Source: Bacteroidales bacterium (GTDB lineage Bacteria > Bacteroidota > Bacteroidia > Bacteroidales > VadinHA17). From it: a stretch of 43,718 nucleotides of DNA. The DNA is taken from positions 1 through 43,718 of the forward strand of contig JAAYQC010000192.1 of NCBI GenBank assembly GCA_012519515.1, written 5' to 3'. The notes under the pieces were generated by a model. The model saw only the letters and a program-made list of their open reading frames with translations, was not told the origin of the DNA and searched no databases. Below, in pieces: positions 1 to 7,072 of the stretch. Numbering within the stretch: position 1 is the stretch's first letter; each line of letters starts with the position of its first letter. The translations under genes were made by a program, and so were the position numbers.

Positions 1-1
1 A

Positions 2-655
2 AATCTGCAGAAGGAAAGGGAAAGAATCGTTCAGTTATTGTCGATCAATGCCTCCAACGTTCAGTTGCTGAAGAAATACAGGGCAGAAATCGGCACAATG
101 CGCGACATTATGAAGGGTTACATCGTTCAGATAGACTCCCTCAACACTCTCAATCAACAGCTTATGGCTGAGAATATCGGTTTCAAGCAGCAGATAACCG
201 AAGTTCAGAACACTAATGTTGAGCTTACAAAAGCCAAGGAGGAACTGACATCGAAAGTCACTGTAGCATCAGTGATCCAGGCCAAGGACATCAATGCCGT
301 AACACTTAACAAGAAAAGAAAGGAAACCACCAGGATAGCAAACATCGACAAGCTCAGGATCTGCTTCACCCTGCGCGAAAATCCCTTGGCTACAGCAGGC
401 GAAAAGGAAGTGTTCATGAGGATTATCAGACCCGATTCACTGGTGATTACCACAAGTCCCGACAATCTTTTCGACTTCAACGGCGACAAGCTAGTTTATT
501 CAGCAAGCCGTTTGGTTGATTATATGAATCAGGATATTGAAATGTGCATTTTCCTGGATAACACGGGAGATTTTATCGAAGGCACCTACAGCGTGGAGCT
601 TTATCTTGAGAACAACATTATCGGCCGGACAAGCTTTGCAATGTCAAAGAGATAA
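2..655 (+). CDS. Coiled-coil hypothetical protein, 5' end outside window
   Basis: The frame is open from base 2, so the TTG at 38 is internal and the true start lies upstream of the window. The visible 217 or so residues begin with a long heptad-like helix (QLLKKYRAEIG, then repeated Q/N/L/E-rich stretches to about residue 85), followed by a compact mixed alpha/beta C-terminal part ending in a strand-rich segment (IEGTYSVELYLENN). No catalytic motif is visible. Similar coiled-coil proteins of unknown role are common in Bacteroidales. It ends at 655, the base next to the stop codon of the convergent hemW, so the two genes meet with no spacer. Function is not assigned. Confidence 0.75.
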   Translation, partial: NLQKERERIVQLLSINASNVQLLKKYRAEIGTMRDIMKGYIVQIDSLNTLNQQLMAENIGFKQQITEVQNTNVELTKAKEELTSKVTVASVIQAKDINAVTLNKKRKETTRIANIDKLRICFTLRENPLATAGEKEVFMRIIRPDSLVITTSPDNLFDFNGDKLVYSASRLVDYMNQDIEMCIFLDNTGDFIEGTYSVELYLENNIIGRTSFAMSKR

Positions 656-1792
656 TCAATTGCCGACAGGAAGCATCAGCTCGGAAATAATATTATCAGA
701 TATCATTTTACCCTGGTTCGTAAGGACCAGGGTTTGTTTTTCCTGTCTCATCAGGCCGTAGTCTATAAACTTGCCCGACAAGTTTCTTATATAATCATAG
801 CCTTCTTTATCAAATACATCTTCCACATAATCGAGATTGATACCCCACATTGTCCGGAGCGAAGTCATTATGTATTCATTGAATCTTGTTTTCCGGTCAA
901 GTTCCTCCTTGTCGAAAAGCAAAGAATCCGATTCGATTGCTTTGATGTATTTATTCACGTCCCTTATGTTCCATTGCCGGGAATAGCCGTTGAAGGAATG
1001 GGCCGAGGGACCAAGTCCAAGGTAACTGACCTGTTTCCAGTAGTTGGAATTATGGATTGACAGGAACCCGGGCAAGCTGAAATTTGATATTTCATATTGA
1101 ATGAACCCGGCTGCTTCTGCTTTTTCGATAAGCAGCTGAAACTGGGCAGTGCTTTCGTCCTCATCAATTTCCGTCAGCATCCCTTTTTGTTTCATCCTGT
1201 TGAGCATTGTTCCCTCTTCAATTGTAAGATGGTAAGCTGAAAGGTGTTTTATTCCGTAGGAAAAACTAATATCGAGGTTTGAAGCCCAGTCGGCAGTTTT
1301 CATGCCCGGAATTCCATACATAAGATCAATAGTGACATTTTCATAAGCTGCATTAAAAATCTTTTCAAGTGCCATGGCCGCAGCGGAAGCAGTATGGCGC
1401 CTGTTCATTAAACTGAGATCCTGATCCCTCCACGACTGGATACCTACGCTGATCCTGTTTACCATTGTCTTTTTCAGTCCTTCAAGGAATTCGTCGCTGA
1501 TATCGTCGGGATTCACCTCAATTGTAACCTCAGGGTTTGTGTCGATTTTGAAATTATCAACAATATTGTCGAGTATGCTTTTTATTTCATCCGCCTGCAG
1601 AACCGAAGGGGTACCCCCACCGATATATATTGTAGATACAGACTGCGTTCCAAGATAATTACCGCGAAGTCTGGCTTCATGGTTAAGAGCATTGATATAT
1701 TGCTTATTGTCCGATTGAGCCATTACATGATAGAAATCGCAATATGAACAAATCTTCTTGCAGAAGGGTACGTGAATATAGATGCCTGCCAT
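656..1792 (-). CDS. hemW: HemW-like radical SAM heme chaperone
   Basis: A 378-residue protein of the HemN/HemW radical SAM family. The cluster motif is C11-x3-C15-x2-C18, followed by Phe20 where true coproporphyrinogen dehydrogenases (HemN) have a fourth Cys; this places it with HemW, a heme-binding chaperone that delivers heme to respiratory enzymes, rather than with a porphyrinogen oxidase. The SAM-binding GGGTPS motif is at residues 58-63. Length fits the family. The start is ATG, giving the usual short lead into IYIHVPFC. The gene is apparently monocistronic and convergent with the preceding gene. Such genes are often mis-annotated as oxygen-independent coproporphyrinogen III oxidase. Confidence 0.93.
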   Translation of the reverse strand: MAGIYIHVPFCKKICSYCDFYHVMAQSDNKQYINALNHEARLRGNYLGTQSVSTIYIGGGTPSVLQADEIKSILDNIVDNFKIDTNPEVTIEVNPDDISDEFLEGLKKTMVNRISVGIQSWRDQDLSLMNRRHTASAAAMALEKIFNAAYENVTIDLMYGIPGMKTADWASNLDISFSYGIKHLSAYHLTIEEGTMLNRMKQKGMLTEIDEDESTAQFQLLIEKAEAAGFIQYEISNFSLPGFLSIHNSNYWKQVSYLGLGPSAHSFNGYSRQWNIRDVNKYIKAIESDSLLFDKEELDRKTRFNEYIMTSLRTMWGINLDYVEDVFDKEGYDYIRNLSGKFIDYGLMRQEKQTLVLTNQGKMISDNIISELMLPVGN

Positions 1793-1832
1793 TTTAATTG
1801 AATGAAATACACATGTATCAAATACACAAGTA

Positions 1833-1840
1833 CAAATTTA
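1833..1840 (-). promoter_or_regulatory. Candidate -7 box for hemW
   Basis: On the minus strand this reads TAAATTTG, matching the Bacteroidota -7 consensus TAnnTTTG, about 40 bases before the hemW ATG. No clear TTTG element is visible at the expected distance upstream, so this is a weak call. Confidence 0.3.
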
Positions 1841-1978
1841 TAAAATTTTCAGTCATGTGGATTCCCCCGCCTGAACAGACCTGGTATCAGGCTGCTTAAA
1901 ACAAATTGTATCTGATGAACGTTTAATATTATTAAGAGAATATCATTCCAATGTCTATTTTTGAACCAAATTTTTAAA

Positions 1979-2371
1979 ATGATAAAGAAGAATAAATTTT
2001 CGATACTGTTTTCTCTTATAATTTTGTATCTGAGCCTTGCCGATGCGAGTACCTTTGAGAATGCCGGTTTATTCGATATAAAATATCTCGATAAGTTTGT
2101 GCATTTCGGTCTTTATTTCGCGTTCATGGGCGTGATTATTCTTGAACACCGCCGTCTGTTTTCAAACACTCGCCAGATAATAATAGTAGCTCTGATCCCT
2201 GTTATATTCGGTGCAGTTATTGAACTTATGCAGTCGGGATTCACCGATACACGGAAGGCCGATATACTTGATATAATGTTCAACACCGCGGGAACCGCCA
2301 CCGCGGTTTGCATATGGCTTTTTTACGAACCTTACTATAAAAGGAAAAATTCAGATCACGATCATAGCTGA
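1979..2371 (+). CDS. VanZ-like membrane protein
   Basis: About 130 residues with four hydrophobic segments. It carries the VanZ-family pattern: an early DKFVHFGLYFAF segment, then GAVIELMQ followed by an R-x-A-D-x-x-D-x-x-x-N-x-x-G stretch. VanZ-like proteins are small inner-membrane proteins of largely unknown biochemical role; only the founding member affects teicoplanin resistance, so a resistance label is not justified. The ATG at 1979 is chosen; a TTG at 1961 in the same frame would add six residues. The gene stands alone between divergent hemW and convergent rpiB. Confidence 0.8.
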   Translation: MIKKNKFSILFSLIILYLSLADASTFENAGLFDIKYLDKFVHFGLYFAFMGVIILEHRRLFSNTRQIIIVALIPVIFGAVIELMQSGFTDTRKADILDIMFNTAGTATAVCIWLFYEPYYKRKNSDHDHS

Positions 2372-2416
2372 TCCTTATGCAGCATTTTTGGCCGGCTGCC
2401 GGAAAATCAAAGCATA

Positions 2417-2866
2417 TCAATACACTTTCAAAGGTATTTTATCAATCCTTCTTTTGTGCCTTCCTCCATCAAAGTCAGTATTGATAAATTCCCTGATTAT
2501 CAGAAAAGCTTCCGATTCGTTAATAAATCTTGCCGGCAGTGCGCATATGTTCGCATCATTATGTTTCCTTGCCAGTCTTGCTATTTCTTCGTTCCAGCAA
2601 ATAGCGCTCCGGATAGCCTGGTGCTTGTTGACAGTCATATTTATTCCATTGCCGGAACCGCATATAGAAATTCCTAAATCACATTCTCCATTTGCTACAG
2701 CAATAGCGAGGGGATGTCCAAAATCAGGATAATCATCGGATTCATCATAAGTATGATTTCCTATATCCTTTATTTCAATACTATTCTTAACCAGATAACT
2801 GATAATCTTCTCTTTCAGATTAAAACCCGCATGATCGGATGCAATGGCAATTTTCTTCGCTTTCAC
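2417..2866 (-). CDS. rpiB: Ribose-5-phosphate isomerase B
   Basis: A 149-residue RpiB/LacAB-family sugar-phosphate isomerase, interconverting ribose 5-phosphate and ribulose 5-phosphate in the non-oxidative pentose phosphate pathway. Visible hallmarks are IAIASDHAGF near the N-terminus (Asp11-His12), the active-site loop CGSGNG with Cys69, and the conserved HNDANI segment. The GTG at 2866 is chosen because family members begin two to five residues before the first strand; an in-frame GTG at 2896 would add ten residues with no family support. It is convergent with the VanZ-like gene, 45 bases away. Confidence 0.92.
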   Translation of the reverse strand: MKAKKIAIASDHAGFNLKEKIISYLVKNSIEIKDIGNHTYDESDDYPDFGHPLAIAVANGECDLGISICGSGNGINMTVNKHQAIRSAICWNEEIARLARKHNDANICALPARFINESEAFLIIREFINTDFDGGRHKRRIDKIPLKVY

Positions 2867-3002
2867 ACCATGTTTAATTAAGTGAATCAAAAGCACTAAA
2901 TTAACATAATTGAAAGCATAAAAGAAATTAATATGATTTTATCTTGGTCTAAATCTACCTGTAAATTAACCCTGTTAACAACCAGTTAATTACCAAATCA
3001 AA

Positions 3003-3027
3003 CCCACCCCTAAATCCCCCAGGTGGG
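3003..3027. repeat. Short GC-rich inverted repeat
   Basis: CCCACC and GGTGGG pair across a 13-base loop in an A/T-rich intergenic stretch that is otherwise featureless from 2897 to 3074. The surrounding text (CCCCTAAATCCCCC...GGGACTT) looks like a dispersed Bacteroidota intergenic repeat. Its role is unknown. Confidence 0.4.
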
Positions 3028-3074
3028 ACTTGTTTGGACGTACTTTTTACCTTGTGTAAACGATGTTGTGATAA

Positions 3075-3240
3075 GTATTATGTATTATAGGCGATAGATT
3101 ATAGGCGATGTACCGCTAGCCGCTCGCCGCTCGCCGTTCTTTTGCCCTGCGCCCTGTGCCCTGTGCCCTGTGCTCTGCGCCCTGTGCTCTGTGCCCTGTG
3201 CCCTGTGCTCTGTGCCCTGCGCCCTTCTTCCCGTTCGCCG
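3075..3240. repeat. Composite short tandem repeat block (modules D, C, A)
   Basis: Three modules in a row. First, TATTATG/ATAGGCG heptamers (module D, 3075-3110). Second, GCCGCTC heptamers (module C, about 3113-3141). Third, about eleven GCCCTGT-type heptamers with variants GCTCTGT and GCCCTGC (module A, 3144-3224). The C-to-A junction reads GCCGTTCTTTTGCCCTG and recurs almost unchanged at 32747-32769. The block lies downstream of the ABC exporter gene. It produces long spurious open frames on both strands. Confidence 0.85.
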
Positions 3241-3309
3241 TTTTTCTGTTGCCGCAGAAAAATGTCGATCCACAACAGGCACTGCTCCTCCGGTAGGCCT
3301 GGCTAATTA

Positions 3310-5091
3310 TCAGGACTCAAACCTTCCCGATTGTTTTCTGTACATCTCCCAGTATTTCCCTTTTTTTCTCATCAGTTCCCTGTGAGAGCCGGTTTCGGTG
3401 ATAGAGCCGTGTTCCATCACTATGATCCTGTCGGCAAGGCTTACATTGGTAAACCTGTGGGTTATAAGAATGGAGGTCCGTCCTTCTGTTATCTCCCTGA
3501 AACGGCTGAAAATCTCATATTCGGTATCGGCATCGAGCGAACTGGATGGTTCATCAAGTATCAGTACCGGCGCCTCGCGGAAAAGTGCCCTGGCCAGTGC
3601 TATCTTCTGCCACTCGCCCCAGCTCAGCTCACGGCTGTCGTCAAAGAGTGTCCCGATGGTCGTGTTGTAACCTCTGGGAAGATTGTCTATCAATTCATGA
3701 ACACCCGAGACCTTTGCTGCTTTCCGGATCTTTAAATCCGCATCGGCCGTCTCTATGTTTCCCATCCTGATATTCTCCCCGGCCGGAAGGTTGTAAAGCA
3801 TGAAATCCTGGAAAACAACGGAAAAGAACTTCCTGTAAGCTTCAGGATCCATATTCCGGATGTCGCTGCCGTCCCATTTCACACTGCCTGTATCCGGATC
3901 ATAAAGCCGGGTGAGAAGCCTTATAAGCGTGCTCTTGCCGGCTCCGTTGGGACCTACAAGAGCAATAATCTCTCCTTTCTTTATTTCAAACGAAACTTTG
4001 TTTATGGAAGCATAATCATTTCCGGGATAGGTAAAGGAGATGCCTTCCACCCTGATCTCCGACTTCAGCTCGTCCGGGATTGTAACCGGAGGATTTGCAA
4101 TCACCCTTTCCTTAAGGTCGAGAAATTCGAATGTGTCGCCTATATATAGTCCGTCTTCATAAAGCCCGGCAAGCGAACTCAGAAAAACCTTTATATAGGT
4201 CATACCCTGCCTGAAGGCGAGAAGAAACATTGTCATCTGTCCCAGACTCAGCTCGCCTGAAATGGTGCGGCGGGCAACGACCAGCAGGAGTACCAGTATC
4301 GCTGAAGCCTTCACCAGAGCGGATATCAGTTCGATAAGGGTTCTTTTTCTCAGAATCCTGAGTTCTTCTTCCTTTTGTTTGCGAAATGATTCTTTAAACA
4401 GCGAGATGAAGTAATTGCCGAGATTGAACAGTCTTATCTCCCTCGAGGGTCTGTCGCCCGTGAGCAGCCAGTTGAAATAGGCCGATTTTCTTGCCTCAGG
4501 GGTCTGTTCTCTCTGGAAATGATAGAGGATGTCGGCATAATGCAGCCTTAGCCATATGCCGGGGATGTTAACCACAACCAGCAGGATGGCAACGCTCCAG
4601 TGAAGAGTGAGAAGGAGTCCGGCCATCAGTGTCAGTGACAGAAGTCCCCTGAACATCGAAACTATGTTGTTGAGGATGTTATTAGGCCTCCACGGGGCCT
4701 CGGAGCTTGCTCTTGACAGGCAATCGTAGTAGCCGGGATGCTCAAAGTTGATCAGGTCGAGCCTCACTGCCTTGGAATGAAGCAGGTTGTACATGTAGCT
4801 CTCGAGCTTAACCGACTGGTTACTGGAAATATAACTTCCGGAATCGGTGCAGATTTCATCCAGAAAATAAACGACTACCACCGCGATCGCCAATGGCACT
4901 ATGCCGGCTGCTCCTGATCCGGATTGTGCAGCGCCGGTTATTCCGTCAATGAGAAGCTTTATAAGCCATATGAGAACAAGGGGAAGGATGCTTTGCAGAA
5001 CAGATATCAGGATATTTGCCGTTGCCCACCCGGGAGCACTGTCCCAGACCAGGCCAAGGGCTTTCCTGAATAGTCTGATCTTTCCTTTCAT
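3310..5091 (-). CDS. ABC exporter half-transporter (permease plus ATPase)
   Basis: A 593-residue fused ABC transporter: six-helix membrane domain (about residues 15-310), then a nucleotide-binding domain. Walker A GPNGAGKST is near residue 380, the signature LSWGEWQKIALARA near 486, and Walker B LILDEPSSSLD near 513. There is no C39 peptidase domain. It is the last gene of the PqqD/HprK-like/peptidase operon, after a 153-base gap filled by tandem repeats. Context suggests it exports the product of that pathway, presumably a modified peptide, but the substrate cannot be read from sequence. Lipid or drug export is the main alternative. Confidence 0.88.
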   Translation of the reverse strand: MKGKIRLFRKALGLVWDSAPGWATANILISVLQSILPLVLIWLIKLLIDGITGAAQSGSGAAGIVPLAIAVVVVYFLDEICTDSGSYISSNQSVKLESYMYNLLHSKAVRLDLINFEHPGYYDCLSRASSEAPWRPNNILNNIVSMFRGLLSLTLMAGLLLTLHWSVAILLVVVNIPGIWLRLHYADILYHFQREQTPEARKSAYFNWLLTGDRPSREIRLFNLGNYFISLFKESFRKQKEEELRILRKRTLIELISALVKASAILVLLLVVARRTISGELSLGQMTMFLLAFRQGMTYIKVFLSSLAGLYEDGLYIGDTFEFLDLKERVIANPPVTIPDELKSEIRVEGISFTYPGNDYASINKVSFEIKKGEIIALVGPNGAGKSTLIRLLTRLYDPDTGSVKWDGSDIRNMDPEAYRKFFSVVFQDFMLYNLPAGENIRMGNIETADADLKIRKAAKVSGVHELIDNLPRGYNTTIGTLFDDSRELSWGEWQKIALARALFREAPVLILDEPSSSLDADTEYEIFSRFREITEGRTSILITHRFTNVSLADRIIVMEHGSITETGSHRELMRKKGKYWEMYRKQSGRFES

Positions 5092-5126
5092 GTTGCTTTT
5101 AGGTGCTTCTCTACCCTTAATTGTTG

Positions 5127-5240
5127 TCTTGCGGTCTTGCGGTCTTGCAGTCTTGCGGTCCCTTTCTTTTGCCCTGTGCCCCGTGCCCCGTGCCCTGCGC
5201 CCTGTGCTCTGTGCTCTGCGCCCTGTGCCCCGTGCCCTGT
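5127..5240. repeat. Composite tandem repeat block (modules B and A)
   Basis: Four copies of the octamer TTGCGGTC/TTGCAGTC (module B, 5127-5160), a linker, then GCCCTGT/GCCCCGT/GCTCTGT heptamers (module A, 5171-5240). The block ends four bases before the stop codon of the S24/S26 peptidase gene. Read in that gene's direction, the A module, the linker (GCAAAAGAAAGGGA) and the B module are in the same order and have the same junction sequence as the block after rnr at 9046-9217. Confidence 0.85.
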
Positions 5241-5244
5241 TAGC

Positions 5245-5709
5245 TCAAAGCCCAAAAACTCTCTTTAGCCTGTAAATTTGCGAAATTATCCTTAGCATTC
5301 TCCTGTTGCGGCTGTAATTCGGATTTTTATTTGAATATTTTTCGGGAGGCACAACTTTACCTTCAGGATTCTCAACCCTTACCACCTTACCCACGATCTG
5401 ATCAATAGTGATTGGTTTATCCTCAGCCGCGCAGCAGTCGCCGCGGGTTACATAATGCCTCTGCATCTTCTGTGAGTAAATACTTACCAGGCGGTGAACA
5501 ACAAAGCCCGAATCCCTTGTCCATGCTATAATATCTCCCCGCCGGGGTTTTGTCTCCGGTTCATAGGGTTCGACAAAAATGATTGAGCCTGCTTTTATTG
5601 AAGGGTACATGCTGTTGCCGTCAGCCCTTATCCTGACGGTCTTTCCTTCGGAAAGAAGCATGAATCCGATTTCCATGAGAACCGTATTGGAAAGCCTTTC
5701 ACTGGTCAT
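5245..5709 (-). CDS. S24/S26-type soluble peptidase
   Basis: A 154-residue protein with the signal-peptidase/LexA fold signature. GNSMYPSIKAG holds the predicted nucleophile Ser33, followed by the box PRRGDIIAW, and VVHRLVSI places His72 where bacterial signal peptidase I has Lys; this suggests a Ser-His dyad as in the SipW/Sec11 type. No membrane anchor is visible, so it probably acts in the cytoplasm or at the exporter. Its ATG overlaps the end of the HprK-like gene by 11 bases, indicating translational coupling. Inferred role: removal of a leader from a precursor peptide before export. Start is the ATG at 5709. Confidence 0.8.
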   Translation of the reverse strand: MTSERLSNTVLMEIGFMLLSEGKTVRIRADGNSMYPSIKAGSIIFVEPYEPETKPRRGDIIAWTRDSGFVVHRLVSIYSQKMQRHYVTRGDCCAAEDKPITIDQIVGKVVRVENPEGKVVPPEKYSNKNPNYSRNRRMLRIISQIYRLKRVFGL

Positions 5710-6658
5710 TCCTGAGGATGTATTCTATCACGCTCCTGTCGGGTCGGAATGAAAGAGTCGATACCGGTACCTTTGAACACATCATGGATACCGATCCGAG
5801 AAAGCGGGCTATCATATCCGGACTGTAATTATGCTGGATGCAGTTTGCAATCACCATGCTGACTGCCGATGCTTCCCTTATCTGGACCATTTCATTCTCA
5901 TTGCCGTGACTGATGAGGAAGATCCTGTCGACAGGTGCGCTTCGGGGGACATCGTTCCTGTAAACGGGAGTGTTGTACATCCTGTAGATCCCGTCGGTTT
6001 TCCTGATTATCATCCTGTCGTCGTGGATTACCTGCGCACCTATATTGTCCCACAGCAAGGACATTGTGGTCTTTCCCTTTCCCGAAACCCCGCTGAACAG
6101 GTAGCCGCGTCCGTTATACGACACACCCGAGGCATGGATCATCAGATCGGCATTGATGGCCGAGAGATAATAGAGGATAAGTCCGTCGAGAGGATATTCC
6201 ATCGGATCGGTACTGTTTCCGGCATTTTCTATATAAAGATCCCATTCCCTCAGGGCCAGTGAAAGCTTCAGGGTTGCCTTTTTGGCAGGATTGTCGGGGA
6301 AATTGGTTATTAAAAGAAGATCGCCGTTCTGCTTGTATACGCTCCAGAAATTGTCGCTTTTGGTTACTTTGTAGCCTTTTACCTCAACCACATAGGGAGC
6401 CACAAAGAGCCTCTCGGCATCCTCGGAGGGCCTTAATTTTCCATGATGTACCCTGATAAGTACGTCATAATCAAGGGCCCTGACAATACTTTGCATGAAT
6501 CGCGGCGAAGGTGACAGATCGGGTCCGTCATCCTGAGATTCGAGCCTGATAAGGTATCCGGCAATGTTGAGGGTGTAGTCTCTCATTCTTAAAGCTGGTT
6601 GTTTCAGCATGTTATAAAAACCTACACTACTTTCCAGGTATGCGACATCGTTATACAC
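5699..6658 (-). CDS. HPr kinase-like ATP-binding protein
   Basis: Up to 319 residues. The C-terminal half is HprK-like: HASGV near residue 175, P-loop GVSGKGKTT at 190-198 and the acidic IHDDRMII motif at 211-218. The N-terminal half does not resemble the Lactobacillus-type HprK N-domain. HPr-kinase homologues of this sort occur beside PqqD-like carriers in RiPP-type clusters, where one class phosphorylates the precursor peptide (lasso peptide paeninodin). No HPr gene is nearby, so carbon-catabolite control is unlikely. The GTG at 6658 is the first usual start; ATG at 6610 is an alternative that fits the family start (short lead into DYTLNIAGYLIRLES). The frame is continuous with the upstream PqqD-like gene except for one TAG. 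Confidence 0.8.
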   Translation of the reverse strand: MYNDVAYLESSVGFYNMLKQPALRMRDYTLNIAGYLIRLESQDDGPDLSPSPRFMQSIVRALDYDVLIRVHHGKLRPSEDAERLFVAPYVVEVKGYKVTKSDNFWSVYKQNGDLLLITNFPDNPAKKATLKLSLALREWDLYIENAGNSTDPMEYPLDGLILYYLSAINADLMIHASGVSYNGRGYLFSGVSGKGKTTMSLLWDNIGAQVIHDDRMIIRKTDGIYRMYNTPVYRNDVPRSAPVDRIFLISHGNENEMVQIREASAVSMVIANCIQHNYSPDMIARFLGSVSMMCSKVPVSTLSFRPDRSVIEYILRNDQ

Positions 6659-6712
6659 ATCAGATTGGTTTAGATCTTTCAGGTATAACGGAATGTAGCC
6701 CGATTTATTATT

Positions 6713-6994
6713 CTAACTGTTGATGATGAGATATTTACTCATGTCACTCAGAAAAGAATTGAGGTCCGATTCAGCCACACCCCTGTCAATGTTGTATTCC
6801 GTGACCAGTGCATCGACTATTTCAGCGATACTTCTCTTCCCGTCGATGAGTTCCCAGATAAAGGCACCCGATTCGTTAAGGGTGTAAACACTGTTCATGT
6901 CAGCAATGTTATTTGTCACAGGTATAAGCACATACTCGCTTCCCGTCTTGCGGGTTACTATGTTGGGGGCATGGGAATAAATCAGTCGGCTCAT
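6713..6994 (-). CDS. PqqD-family peptide carrier
   Basis: A 93-residue PqqD-like protein: N-terminal strands (PNIVTRKTGSEYVLIPV), the conserved YTLNESGAFIWELIDG segment, then the helical SIAEIVDALVTEYN and a C-terminal winged-helix remainder. Family members bind the leader of a ribosomally made peptide and present it to modifying enzymes. It is the first gene of the operon with the HprK-like kinase, peptidase and ABC exporter. The ATG at 6994 is chosen; a TTG at 7030 is further upstream but would run into the promoter. It ends in TAG, after which the same frame stays open into the kinase gene. Confidence 0.85.
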   Translation of the reverse strand: MSRLIYSHAPNIVTRKTGSEYVLIPVTNNIADMNSVYTLNESGAFIWELIDGKRSIAEIVDALVTEYNIDRGVAESDLNSFLSDMSKYLIINS

Positions 6995-7019
6995 CGTCAA
7001 CTTATTCAGAATTAAGGAA

Positions 7020-7027
7020 CAAATGTA
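7020..7027 (-). promoter_or_regulatory. Candidate -7 box for the PqqD-kinase-peptidase-ABC operon
   Basis: The minus strand reads TACATTTG, a match to TAnnTTTG, 25 bases before the ATG of the PqqD-like gene. It lies in the 78-base divergent gap shared with rnr. A TTTG element at the normal spacing is not evident. Confidence 0.4.
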
Positions 7028-7072
7028 CAAAAAAACACTTTGAATTCTTACCTTCGCGAAAATTTGAAAAAC

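Noticed and set aside
656-1792. Oxygen-independent coproporphyrinogen III oxidase (HemN)
   Set aside because: The fourth Cys of the HemN motif is replaced by Phe20, typical of HemW.
2388-2732. Plus-strand frame opposite rpiB
   Set aside because: Lies entirely antisense to rpiB, which has clear family motifs.
3241-3262. Hairpin TTTTTCTG/CAGAAAAA as terminator of the ABC exporter operon
   Set aside because: Stem is A/T-rich with only three G/C pairs and no U-run follows on the minus strand; too weak to call.
3085-3282. 65-codon minus-strand frame downstream of the ABC exporter as a possible RiPP precursor
   Set aside because: All but the first 20 residues are repeat translation (RAQGTEH-type); no leader/core arrangement, and it is the last rather than first frame of the operon.
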